A stretch of 12,191 nucleotides of DNA from Desulfobacteraceae bacterium 4572_89 (lineage in GTDB: Bacteria; Desulfobacterota; Desulfobacteria; Desulfobacterales; Desulfobacteraceae), in contig NBML01000036.1 of assembly GCA_002085465.1 (NCBI GenBank), positions 1-12,191 of the forward strand, in the 5' to 3' direction. The notes under the pieces were generated by a model. It saw only the letters and a list, made by a program, of their open reading frames with translations, was not told where the DNA came from and did no database searches. The position numbers were made by a program, and so were the translations under genes. Numbering within the stretch: the first letter of the stretch is position 1; each line of letters starts with the position of its first letter. Positions 1 through 7,575 of this stretch are shown here, piece by piece.

Positions 1-64
1 TTCAGACGAAAACCACAGAGTTTTTTTGGAAACCAACAACTTCCAAACAACAGCCATAGATAAA

Positions 65-337
65 TTATCTTCTCTTGGATGCCTTGATTGGATTGATTTT
101 CTGTTTTTTAGTAGCTGCCATGGTTTTAACATGGGTAGCAATATTACAGTTTCCGTTTTTCCATTTAAGTGAGGGATCTGGTGCTGCTGTGCAATAAACA
201 CCGGTTGGAAATTCAGAACATCGCTGGCAGCCATTGCATTCATCAACTATTGGCAGACAATGGCCTTCATTATAGCTGCAACCTTTAGCTGTCATGAATA
301 CGCAATCGTCACCTTCTCTTATAGTAGTACAAATCAT
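65..337 (-). CDS. PxxKW family cysteine-rich protein
   Basis: This small protein of 90 residues has nine cysteines (positions 3, 12, 20, 27, 34, 37, 40, 49 and 64), including a CxxCxxC cluster at 34-40. It also has a P-S-L-K-W motif at 55-59, the signature behind the PxxKW cysteine-rich family known mainly from deltaproteobacterial anaerobes. The last 20 residues are strongly basic and lack cysteine. No signal peptide or membrane segment is seen, so it is probably cytoplasmic. The cysteine spacing suggests metal or Fe-S binding, but the function of the family is not established and none is claimed here. The start is supported by an AGGA Shine-Dalgarno sequence nine bases upstream (plus-strand TCCT at 347-350). 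The gene is transcribed divergently from kdsD and appears to stand alone. Family assignment is fairly secure; function is unknown. Confidence 0.85.
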   Translation of the reverse strand: MICTTIREGDDCVFMTAKGCSYNEGHCLPIVDECNGCQRCSEFPTGVYCTAAPDPSLKWKNGNCNIATHVKTMAATKKQKINPIKASKRR

Positions 338-442
338 AATAAAAAATCCTGTTGTTTAAATTTATAAAATTTACAACCAAAGCTTATTTTGGTGTAGTTA
401 TTTATTTCCTCTGCTATTAATCTATCCTATAAACCTTAGACA

Positions 443-469
443 AGTATCATAAGGCATAAATTCTGTCAA
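443..469 (-). promoter_or_regulatory. Candidate sigma70 promoter for the PxxKW gene
   Basis: On the minus strand a perfect TTGACA (-35, plus-strand 464-469) is followed after 15 bases by GATACT (-10, plus-strand 443-448, 4 of 6 consensus). The spacer is at the short end of the usual range. Transcription from here would give a leader of about 100 bases before the PxxKW start codon. No equally good promoter was found for kdsD in the opposite direction, although the region upstream of it is very AT-rich. Confidence 0.4.
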
Positions 470-587
470 TAAATGTTTGAAATCATTTTTTTATGGGAAA
501 ACATCTTTTACTATTGTATATAAATATTATGAATAAAATGCTTACCAAACCAATACAAACAATAAACGAATAAAGAAACAATAAATT

Positions 588-1571
588 ATGATTAAAGATA
601 TAGCTATTGAAGCCTTAAAAATTGAAGCAGAGAGCATATTGAATCTTACCAAAAAAATAGATACCTCATTTGAAAACCTTGTAAATGATATTTACAATTC
701 CAGGGGAAGGGTAATTGTTTCCGGAATTGGAAAATCAGGCCTTATCGGCAGAAAAATCGCAGCCACACTGAGCAGTACAGGTACAAATTCCATGTTTCTC
801 CATCCCGTGGAAGCAGTTCACGGGGATCTTGGAATGGTCAGCCTGGATGATGTTTTTATTGCAATTTCCAACAGCGGTGAAACCAGTGAGTTAAACCAGC
901 TGCTTCCAGTGATCAAGGATGTTGGCTGCAGAGTGGCTGGATTTACAGGAGATCCCTTGTCAACCATGGCTGGATTTTGTGACCTGGTCATTGATACCGG
1001 GGTTGAAAAAGAGGCCTGCCCCTTTAATATGGCACCCACGTCCAGCACAACGGCACAGCTTGCCATGGGAGATGCCCTGGCAGTGGTGCTCATCAATAAA
1101 AAAAAATTCAAAAAAAGTGATTTCATGAAATCTCATCCAGGAGGAGTCCTGGGTCAGAGGCTTTCCTGCAGGGTGGGAGAAATCATGTTTAAGGCATCCA
1201 CTGCCCCCTGCGTGCCGGTTGGGACTTCCATGCCCAAAGCCATTGAACACATGGACAAATACAGACTGGGAGCAGTGATTATCTTAAATAAAGAGCAGCG
1301 GGTTGTGGGAATAATTACAGATGGCGATATCCGGCATTACCTGGCAGCAGGCAGCCAGAACCTTGAGTCCATAAAAGTGGAAGAGGTAATGACAGGAACT
1401 CCCCAGAGCCTGACCAGGGATGCGTTCCTATACGATGCCCTGAACCTCATGGAAAAATACCAGATAACTGTTTTGCCCATTCTTGACAAAACCAATAAAC
1501 TGGAAGGACTGCTGCATCTGCATGATATCCTTGGCAAAGGATCATTTAAATTCAATGGAGGAAATCAATGA
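588..1571 (+). CDS. kdsD: Arabinose-5-phosphate isomerase (KdsD/KpsF/GutQ family)
   Basis: This enzyme interconverts ribulose 5-phosphate and arabinose 5-phosphate, the first step towards the lipopolysaccharide sugar KDO, in the cytoplasm. The 327-residue length is typical. A SIS (sugar isomerase) domain spans about residues 37-170 with SGIGKSG (45-51), SNSGETSE (94-101) and APTSSTTA (149-156). Two CBS domains follow at about 200-255 and 265-320. Lys49, Glu101, Glu142 and His183 fall at a constant offset of ten from Lys59, Glu111, Glu152 and His193, which are important for catalysis in the E. coli enzyme, so the active site looks intact. The Shine-Dalgarno is poor (only an A-rich AAAGAAA stretch upstream). 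The stop overlaps the start of the phosphofructokinase gene (ATGA), so the two are probably translationally coupled. No kdsA, kdsB or other LPS gene is adjacent. GutQ-like use in sugar catabolism cannot be excluded, but no gut genes are seen. Confidence 0.93.
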   Translation: MIKDIAIEALKIEAESILNLTKKIDTSFENLVNDIYNSRGRVIVSGIGKSGLIGRKIAATLSSTGTNSMFLHPVEAVHGDLGMVSLDDVFIAISNSGETSELNQLLPVIKDVGCRVAGFTGDPLSTMAGFCDLVIDTGVEKEACPFNMAPTSSTTAQLAMGDALAVVLINKKKFKKSDFMKSHPGGVLGQRLSCRVGEIMFKASTAPCVPVGTSMPKAIEHMDKYRLGAVIILNKEQRVVGIITDGDIRHYLAAGSQNLESIKVEEVMTGTPQSLTRDAFLYDALNLMEKYQITVLPILDKTNKLEGLLHLHDILGKGSFKFNGGNQ

Positions 1572-2896
1572 AAACCTATGATTTCAGTACTGAAATTTCC
1601 GTTCTTGGTGAGGCAAAGATTGATTCACCACTGAAAGCACACGATGTTTCAAATAAAAATGGCTCCCGGTTTATTTCAGATGATGCAAGGATCACCGTGG
1701 ATGTTCAGACTGAATATATAGAAGATTTTACTGTAAAAAAAGAAAGCTTGCCCAGCTTTGAGCAGACAGGTCCCAGGAAAAAAATATATTTTGATCCCAG
1801 CAAGCTCAAATGCGCCATTGCCACCTGCGGCGGACTCTGTCCGGGCCTGAACGATATTATTCGGTCTGTTGTTCTTGAACTTTACCATATCTACCATGTT
1901 AAAAATATTTATGGTATCCGCCATGGCCTCCAGGGATTTATTCCTGATTTTGGACATGATGTCATGGACCTGAATCCGGAATCTGTTTCCGGCATCCAGG
2001 ATACGGGTGGATCTATCTTGGGCTCTTCCAGGGGAACCCAGGATATTGGCATGGTGGTGGACTGTCTTGAGCGGATGAATGTGGGAATCCTTTTTATGGT
2101 GGGTGGAGACGGAACCCTGGTGGCTTCAAAAAAAATAGCCGATGAGATCCTCCAGCGAAATTTGAAAATATCCGTCATTGGCATTCCCAAAACCATTGAC
2201 AATGATATTTTCCTGGTTTCCAGGTCCTTTGGTTTTGATTCAGCTGTTGACGTGGCAACTCTTGCCATCAAGGGGGCTCACAACGAATCAGCTGCCTATC
2301 CCAATGGCATTGGCCTGATAAAACTCATGGGAAGGCATTCTGGATTTCTGGCAGCAACAGCTGCCCTGGCCCAGCAGGATGCCAACTTTGTACTTATTCC
2401 GGAAGTGGATATATTCCTGTACGGGAAAACAGGATTTCTCCAGGCCCTTGAAGACCGGCTCAAAGATAGAAAACATGCTGTTATCATTGTGGCGGAAGGG
2501 GCTGGTCAGAATTTTTTTGAAGACAAGGAAAGCCAGTATGATGAATCAGGCAATGTCATACTCAAGGATATTGGAATTTTTTTAAAGGAAAAAATCACCC
2601 AATGGTTTAAAGCAAAAAATATTCCCATTTCCTTAAAATATATTGATCCCAGCTATATTATTCGCAGTCTTCCTGCCAATGCCAATGATTCTGTATTTTG
2701 CGGATTTCTGGGAAGGGATGCAGTCCATGCAGGCATGGCAGGAAAAACAAATCTTTTAATCAGTTTCTGGAATAACCACTATGTACATGTGCCCATGGAT
2801 GCCTCAGCCGGCAAACGAAAAAAACTTGACCCCAATGGCAGGCTTTGGCAGTCTGTTCTTGAGGCAACAGGTCAGAATAATTTTTTCAGTGACTGA
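1568..2896 (+). CDS. pfkA: 6-phosphofructokinase, PfkA family, long form
   Basis: The protein of 442 residues belongs to the PfkA family, which phosphorylates fructose 6-phosphate at C1 in glycolysis. Visible motifs are CGGLCPGLN (87-95), a GGSILGSSRG loop (147-156), GGDGT (179-183), PKTIDND (207-213, with Asp211 as the catalytic aspartate) and MGRHSG (254-259). Gly182 in GGDGT is the ATP-type residue. Lys208, where E. coli PfkA has glycine, is typical of PPi enzymes but also of plant and trypanosomatid ATP enzymes, so ATP is the likelier donor but is not proven. About 75 residues precede the conserved core, an extension that bacterial PfkA (about 320 residues) lacks. The start is set by GGAGG at 1557-1561, six bases upstream and inside kdsD; the start overlaps the kdsD stop by 4 bases. 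The 3' end overlaps the convergent lipoprotein gene by 11 bases. Confidence 0.9.
   Translation: MKTYDFSTEISVLGEAKIDSPLKAHDVSNKNGSRFISDDARITVDVQTEYIEDFTVKKESLPSFEQTGPRKKIYFDPSKLKCAIATCGGLCPGLNDIIRSVVLELYHIYHVKNIYGIRHGLQGFIPDFGHDVMDLNPESVSGIQDTGGSILGSSRGTQDIGMVVDCLERMNVGILFMVGGDGTLVASKKIADEILQRNLKISVIGIPKTIDNDIFLVSRSFGFDSAVDVATLAIKGAHNESAAYPNGIGLIKLMGRHSGFLAATAALAQQDANFVLIPEVDIFLYGKTGFLQALEDRLKDRKHAVIIVAEGAGQNFFEDKESQYDESGNVILKDIGIFLKEKITQWFKAKNIPISLKYIDPSYIIRSLPANANDSVFCGFLGRDAVHAGMAGKTNLLISFWNNHYVHVPMDASAGKRKKLDPNGRLWQSVLEATGQNNFFSD
2886..2896. other. Convergent stop-codon overlap
   Basis: The phosphofructokinase gene (plus) and the lipoprotein gene (minus) overlap tail to tail here. The segment TCAGTGACTGA is a near-perfect inverted repeat, so each strand carries its own TGA at the end. 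There is no intergenic space for a separate terminator and no T-tract hairpin at the junction, so each transcript must end within or beyond the neighbouring gene. Confidence 0.8.
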
Positions 2897-4622
2897 TCTC
2901 CATAAACTTTCCCCCTTTTATGGTAATCAGAGATAATTGTTTATGGGCATTGCCGGTTTTGTCAAAAATTGTATTTCCAGTCACACCTTCAAACATTCTG
3001 GTTCCCTGGAGCGCATTCTTCAGACTTTCCCTTGAATCAACTCTATCATCCATGGCTGCTGAAAACAAAATGGAAGTTGTGTCATAGGCAATGGCCTCAA
3101 TAAATCCCGGGCTCTCTTCAAACAGGGAATTAAATCTTTTTTCAAAATCTTGTATAACTTCCTTTTTGCTGTTCCCAAAGTATCCGTCAGTGATCACTGC
3201 TTTTTTATTGTATCCCTTTGAACCGGCAAGCAAACTTTTTTGATGCCAGAGGTTTGTACCCAGAAGTACCATGCCCTTTGCATCGTAATAGGCCAGTTGA
3301 GGAAGAATTAAATTGACCCTTGACGGGGAATCAGGAATAAACAGGGCCTGGAAATCGATTTGAATTTTTTCTTCCACGGGGATAGGCTTCTTTTCAGTGT
3401 TTTGGTCCTGGACAACAGCATCCTCAACCAGGTTTTCAGACTCTGTGGAAAGGTCCGGATTCATCCCTTCTGAGTCTTTTAATTCATGGTCAATCTCCGA
3501 TTCAGGTATTTCAGGTTTTAAAAAACCAGGCAGGGGATAGTATTCTCCAGTTAATTTTTTAATGGGAATGGTAAAATCTGTATTTTTACCATCATAGGAT
3601 TCTACCCCCACAACTTCACCGTTAAATTCATCAACAACATCCCAGAATAGCTCCATGTATCTTTTCCCATACCGTTCATCAGGGTAAAGAATTGCCACTT
3701 TTTTAATGCCAAGTTCCATAAATATATAGGATGCAAGGGACTGGACCTGCATCTGAGGAGTAATAAAATTGGAAAAAAGATAATCTCCCTTGAGAGGGAA
3801 TTCATCCTTCTGGGTCATGGCAATGATGGGAATCCCCAGTTTTTCTGCCTGAATACCGGCTGAATCAACAGTCAGTAAAGGGCCCACAATACCCATAACC
3901 TTTTTCTGTCCCAGTTCATCCACACATTCCAGGGCTCTTTCAGGATTTGATTGGGTGTCTTTTATAATAACATTAAATTTTTTGCCATGGATTTCAGACA
4001 GATCCTGGACGGCAAGCTGTATGCCCTTAAGGGCTCTTTGTCCGAAAATTTTATATTTACCAGACAATGGGAGTAAACATCCAATGGTGTCTTTTTTAAA
4101 GGTTGCCAGCTTAATGCCGGCCAGAAGATCCAGGACATCTTGTGCATAGGCGTGGTCTGGATAATTGTCCATAAAAAGCTTTAATGCTTTTCCGGCTCTG
4201 GTATAATTGTTTTGGGCTGCAAGGTTTAATCCCAGCCAATACTGCAAAAGTGAATTAGGAATATTCAGGTTTTTGATCTGGATAAACTCTTCAATTACCC
4301 TGGGGGAAGTTTTGATCAAAGCCTTTTCAATACCTGATAGAACCATTTCCCTGTCCTGGATTTCAGCCTGGGCCAGGGCCTGGTTGTATATGAACAGAGC
4401 ATCCTGGTTGTTGCCATCTTTTAAAAATTTTTCAGCCTCTATCATGAGGATCTGGATAAGGGAAACTTTTTCTGGTTCTGGCTCTGGCTTTTCAATTACA
4501 GGTTCCTGAACTGATTCCTGGTCCATAGGTTTTTTTTCAATTTTTTGTGCACACCCACCAAGACCTGACAAAAAGGCAAGAACAAGAAAACAGACTATGA
4601 TATTTTTTGGTTTTATATCCAT
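2886..4622 (-). CDS. Lipoprotein with type I periplasmic-binding domain (LivK/LpoA-like)
   Basis: This 578-residue protein starts with a lipoprotein signal peptide (hydrophobic 8-20, lipobox LGGC with Cys24 as the lipidation site). Next come a short Pro/Glu linker (about 31-52) and a helical TPR-like segment (about 55-170, including an NYTRAGKALKLFMDNYP stretch around 139-155). A type I periplasmic-binding fold starts at about 178 with IGCLLPLSGKYKIFGQRA and runs to the C-terminus. A TPR-like region plus LivK-like domain on a lipoprotein is also the layout of LpoA, the outer-membrane activator of penicillin-binding protein 1A, and such proteins are often named penicillin-binding protein activators. 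Amino-acid ABC binding proteins are the alternative, but no transporter genes are adjacent. An acidic, low-complexity insertion (about 363-420) interrupts the binding domain. The gene lies 58 bases downstream of miaA on the same strand. The upstream region has no clear Shine-Dalgarno. Confidence 0.8.
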   Translation of the reverse strand: MDIKPKNIIVCFLVLAFLSGLGGCAQKIEKKPMDQESVQEPVIEKPEPEPEKVSLIQILMIEAEKFLKDGNNQDALFIYNQALAQAEIQDREMVLSGIEKALIKTSPRVIEEFIQIKNLNIPNSLLQYWLGLNLAAQNNYTRAGKALKLFMDNYPDHAYAQDVLDLLAGIKLATFKKDTIGCLLPLSGKYKIFGQRALKGIQLAVQDLSEIHGKKFNVIIKDTQSNPERALECVDELGQKKVMGIVGPLLTVDSAGIQAEKLGIPIIAMTQKDEFPLKGDYLFSNFITPQMQVQSLASYIFMELGIKKVAILYPDERYGKRYMELFWDVVDEFNGEVVGVESYDGKNTDFTIPIKKLTGEYYPLPGFLKPEIPESEIDHELKDSEGMNPDLSTESENLVEDAVVQDQNTEKKPIPVEEKIQIDFQALFIPDSPSRVNLILPQLAYYDAKGMVLLGTNLWHQKSLLAGSKGYNKKAVITDGYFGNSKKEVIQDFEKRFNSLFEESPGFIEAIAYDTTSILFSAAMDDRVDSRESLKNALQGTRMFEGVTGNTIFDKTGNAHKQLSLITIKGGKFMEISH

Positions 4623-4669
4623 TTTATTTCGCTAATTTTTAATAAAGTTTTAAAAATTCGACTATATGT

Positions 4670-4682
4670 AACTTTAAAAGTT
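4670..4682. repeat. 13-bp palindrome at the miaA stop codon
   Basis: AACTTTAAAAGTT is a 6+6 inverted repeat with one central base, covering the end of miaA and the start of the 58-base gap before the lipoprotein gene. It is AT-rich and has no following T-tract, so it is not a convincing terminator. It could be a weak protein-binding site or chance in AT-rich DNA. Confidence 0.3.
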
Positions 4683-5622
4683 ATGTCAAAAAATCTTTTA
4701 TCATGCCCACGGCTTTATCAGTCTGGGAGGGTTCAAACCAGATCAAACCAGGCTCCCTTTTAAACCAGGTAAATTGTCTTTTGGCATATCTGCGGGTATC
4801 TCTTTTCAGCAGCCGCACTGCTTCTTCAAAATCCACCTCGCCCTTTAAAAACATACCCATGTGCCGATAGCCAATGGATTGCATTGATTTAAGATCAAGG
4901 GGATATCCTTTTTTAACCAGGAGATTAACTTCGTTGAGTAAACCCTGGTTAATCATTCTATCCACACGCCTGTCGATTCGTTCATATAATTTTTTCCGGT
5001 CCATATGGAGGCCCAGGGTAAGGCTCTGAAATCTTGGGGCTTTAAAATCATGGCCCCTTTGTTTGTCAGATATGGGCTGACCCGTTGTCTTAAAGACCTC
5101 AAGGGCACGTATCAGCCTGAAATGATCATTGGGATGGATTTTTTCTGCTGCTGCAGGATCACAATTTTTTAATTGCCCATGGAGAAACAGTCCTCCTTTT
5201 TCCTTGAGTATCCGGGTCAGATCAGACAAGGTCTTTTCACAAACCGGTTGTGCACGGAAAAGCCCATAAAGCAATGCCCGGATATACAGCCCTGTGCCTC
5301 CTGCAACAATGGGAAGAGCTCCTCTTTTACAGATGGAATTAATCACCTGGTCTGCCCTGGATGCATACTGGCCAGCGTCAAAGTACTCCTTTGGGTCCAG
5401 AAAATCAACCAGATGGTGGGGAGCCATTTTTAACTCATCCTTGTCTGGCTTGGCAGTCCCAATGTCCAGATATTTGTAGATCTGCATGGAATCTGCCCCG
5501 ATAATTTCCCCATTAAAACACCTGGCAATGGCCAGGGCAAAACTGGTTTTACCGATACCGGTGGGACCGCAGATTGTGATGATTTTTACCATGGTGGCTG
5601 AAGTATTTTGCCTTTTCTTCAT
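4681..5622 (-). CDS. miaA: tRNA dimethylallyltransferase
   Basis: MiaA transfers a dimethylallyl group from dimethylallyl diphosphate to N6 of A37 in tRNAs that read codons starting with U. The product is 313 residues, the normal length. It has the P-loop GPTGIGKT (19-26), the DSMQIY element (44-49) and GTAKP (55-59), the VAGGTGLYIRALLYG block (about 107-120), the DRKKLYERIDRRVDRM helix, an IGYRHM element and the C-terminal RRYAKRQFTWFKRE tRNA-binding segment. All expected family blocks are present. The start is uncertain. ATG at 5622 gives ten residues before the conserved core, while ATG at 5592 (Met11) would begin right before it; neither has a good Shine-Dalgarno. It is the first gene of a minus-strand pair with the lipoprotein gene and is divergent from the Hdr operon. 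Confidence 0.95.
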   Translation of the reverse strand: MKKRQNTSATMVKIITICGPTGIGKTSFALAIARCFNGEIIGADSMQIYKYLDIGTAKPDKDELKMAPHHLVDFLDPKEYFDAGQYASRADQVINSICKRGALPIVAGGTGLYIRALLYGLFRAQPVCEKTLSDLTRILKEKGGLFLHGQLKNCDPAAAEKIHPNDHFRLIRALEVFKTTGQPISDKQRGHDFKAPRFQSLTLGLHMDRKKLYERIDRRVDRMINQGLLNEVNLLVKKGYPLDLKSMQSIGYRHMGMFLKGEVDFEEAVRLLKRDTRRYAKRQFTWFKREPGLIWFEPSQTDKAVGMIKDFLT

Positions 5623-5628
5623 TAAGGG

Positions 5629-5658
5629 TTGACAATATTTGAAAGAACCCCTTATAAC
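5629..5658 (+). promoter_or_regulatory. Sigma70-type promoter of the Hdr-like operon
   Basis: TTGACA (5629-5634, perfect -35) is followed after 18 bases by TATAAC (5653-5658, 5 of 6 for the -10). Transcription would start near 5665, leaving a leader of about 110 bases before the first gene of the redox operon at 5778. The promoter lies in the 155-base region between divergent miaA and the operon. In the leader, ATGATTAGA (5706-5714) can pair imperfectly with TCTAAAATCAT further down, but no known riboswitch was recognised. Confidence 0.6.
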
Positions 5659-5777
5659 ATAATTTCTTAACTAATAGAACGTAATTACAATCAAAACAAA
5701 AACAGATGATTAGAATTCATATCTAAATTTATTTGTTCTAAAATCATTTATGTTTGCGGATGTAGGAGACCTGGGGT

Positions 5778-7535
5778 ATGGCTTTTGATCTTTTTTTTAA
5801 TTCATCACTTATATTACTTGCCATTGGGATGGCTTTTAAGATTTTCCAATGGTTTTCCTATAAAATAGGAATTCAAACTGAAAATTCCTCTTTTCCCCAA
5901 AGATTAATTTCAAGTCTATCAGCAATGGCTGGAATTATTTTCAATATTAAAATCATTATTGCATTGAAAATATTCATCCTTGATGTGCTATTTCAATACA
6001 GGATTCTGAAACAGGATGTTTTACGCTGGGTAATGCATATGCTGATATCCTGGGGTTTTATCCTGCTGTTTTTCATGCATGCCCTGGAATCCATTGTATC
6101 TGAAGCATTTTTGCCCTATTATTTATCAACTGTTAATCCCTATATGTTCCTTAGAGATTTTTTCGGTTTCATGGTTTTAATTGGAATTGCCATTGCCATT
6201 TTCCGTCGTTTTTTCATGAAAATCCACAGGATGACAACAAACAAATCTGATGTTTATGCAATTTTTATTGTTGCTGTTATTATCTTTTCCGGAATTTTTC
6301 TAGAGGGTGCTAAAATCATATCCCATACTGATTTTCAAAATATGGAAGAAGAATATTCAGCCCTGGAATATGAAGAAGATATACTGGCCCTGGAATCCTA
6401 TTGGGTAAAATATTACGGCCTTGTTTCTCCAAATATTAAAGGAGATATTTCCCAGGAAATTCTGGCGACTGGTGAAGAGATACATACAGAAAGCTGCCTT
6501 GACTGTCACACTACACCTCAATCTGCATTTACCGGATATGCCGCCTCAAAATTAATGAAACCCATTGGCGGACTCCTTGACAGCATGGGCATTGTAAGTT
6601 TTTTCTATTACTTCCATATCCTTGCCTGCTTTATTGGTCTTGCTCTATTGCCCTTTACCAAAATGCTTCATATTTTTACCACACCCATCAGTTTAATTGC
6701 CAACGGAATAATGGAGAGAAAAAGTTCCAGCCCATTGAACATAGCCACACGTCAGCTTATTGAGCTTGATGCCTGTGTCCATTGCAACACTTGCAGCAAA
6801 ACATGTTCAGCAGGTTCTGCCTATGATGTAAAAAACAATGTAAACATCCTGCCCTCGGAAAGAATGGTTTCCCTGGGCCAGTATTTTAAAAACAAGGACC
6901 TGGGCTCCTCACAATTCATGGCAATTCAGGAAGGTATTTTCCTTTGTTCAAATTGTGACCGGTGTACTGTTGTGTGCCCGGCAGGTATAAACCTTAAAGA
7001 GCTCTGGTATGATGTAAGGGAAGAATTTATTCGTTCCGGCACTTCCATCACTCCCCTTGTATTATCACCCTATTCCTATAACCGCACCTATCATCAGGAA
7101 GATTTCAATGCAAAACTTTCCGACATACCGGCCAGACATGCCAAAGGCATTATCGCTTCCAAATACAGAAAAAAGACCGATTCAGAAGAAACCCTGTCTT
7201 TAACGAATACGGACAATGAGTTAACTGAACAAAATTCTCTCCTGGAAAGCACGTTTTCATATTGTTTTTCATGCGAAAACTGCACCAATGTCTGTCCAGT
7301 GGTCATGAACTATGAAGACCCTGGCAAGGCCCTTAATATGCTTCCCCACCAGATGATGAGATCCCTGGGTCTCGGGCTTACAGACCTTGCTCTTGGATCT
7401 AATATGCTTTGGGATTGCGTTACCTGTTATCAATGCCAGGAGCATTGTCCCCAGAATGTTAAAATAACTGATATTTTTTATGAACTTAAAAACAAAGTAG
7501 CCAAAGATTGTTTTTACTCTCAAGAAGAGATCTAA
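5778..7535 (+). CDS. Membrane cytochrome b/haem c protein with four [4Fe-4S] motifs (HdrE/HdrC-like)
   Basis: This protein of 585 residues probably carries electrons between the membrane or periplasm and a cytoplasmic Hdr complex. The N-terminal third has hydrophobic segments near 9-25, 50-73, 84-104, 123-143, 157-175 and 272-292. This resembles the NarI/DsrM/HdrE type of b-cytochrome, with His87, His101, His280 and His298 as candidate haem ligands. The loop at about 176-270 holds CLDCH (240-244), a haem c motif. The positively charged loop 143-156 puts this 176-270 loop on the periplasmic side. The C-terminal half has four CxxCxxCxxxC motifs (Cys 333/336/339/343, 390/393/396/400, 496/499/502/506, 547/550/553/557). 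The last pair reads like a complete HdrC (…CPQNVKITDIFYEL). AGGAG at 5764-5768, nine bases upstream, supports the start. It is followed after 40 bases by the HdrB-like gene. QmoC has the same parts in the opposite order. Function is inferred. Confidence 0.85.
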   Translation: MAFDLFFNSSLILLAIGMAFKIFQWFSYKIGIQTENSSFPQRLISSLSAMAGIIFNIKIIIALKIFILDVLFQYRILKQDVLRWVMHMLISWGFILLFFMHALESIVSEAFLPYYLSTVNPYMFLRDFFGFMVLIGIAIAIFRRFFMKIHRMTTNKSDVYAIFIVAVIIFSGIFLEGAKIISHTDFQNMEEEYSALEYEEDILALESYWVKYYGLVSPNIKGDISQEILATGEEIHTESCLDCHTTPQSAFTGYAASKLMKPIGGLLDSMGIVSFFYYFHILACFIGLALLPFTKMLHIFTTPISLIANGIMERKSSSPLNIATRQLIELDACVHCNTCSKTCSAGSAYDVKNNVNILPSERMVSLGQYFKNKDLGSSQFMAIQEGIFLCSNCDRCTVVCPAGINLKELWYDVREEFIRSGTSITPLVLSPYSYNRTYHQEDFNAKLSDIPARHAKGIIASKYRKKTDSEETLSLTNTDNELTEQNSLLESTFSYCFSCENCTNVCPVVMNYEDPGKALNMLPHQMMRSLGLGLTDLALGSNMLWDCVTCYQCQEHCPQNVKITDIFYELKNKVAKDCFYSQEEI

Positions 7536-7575
7536 ATGGTGCCTTATTAAATAGTTTACAGCAACGGAAAAAAAT

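Noticed and set aside
25..47. Hairpin TTTGGAA/TTCCAAA downstream of the PxxKW gene as its terminator
   Set aside because: Read on the minus strand the stem is followed by A residues, not a T-tract, and it is AT-rich. It may be chance.
1909..2271. Antisense open frame of 120 codons opposite the phosphofructokinase gene
   Set aside because: It covers the catalytic core coding region of a clear PfkA gene and has no recognisable motif or ribosome site.
2900..2923. Hairpin CCATAAA/TTTATGG near the convergent junction as a terminator
   Set aside because: It lies inside the lipoprotein coding sequence, has a weak AT-rich 7-bp stem with a 10-base loop, and lacks a T-tract on either strand.
5659..5777. 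A riboswitch in the leader of the Hdr operon
   Set aside because: Only an imperfect, AT-rich pairing could be found and no known aptamer pattern was recognised.
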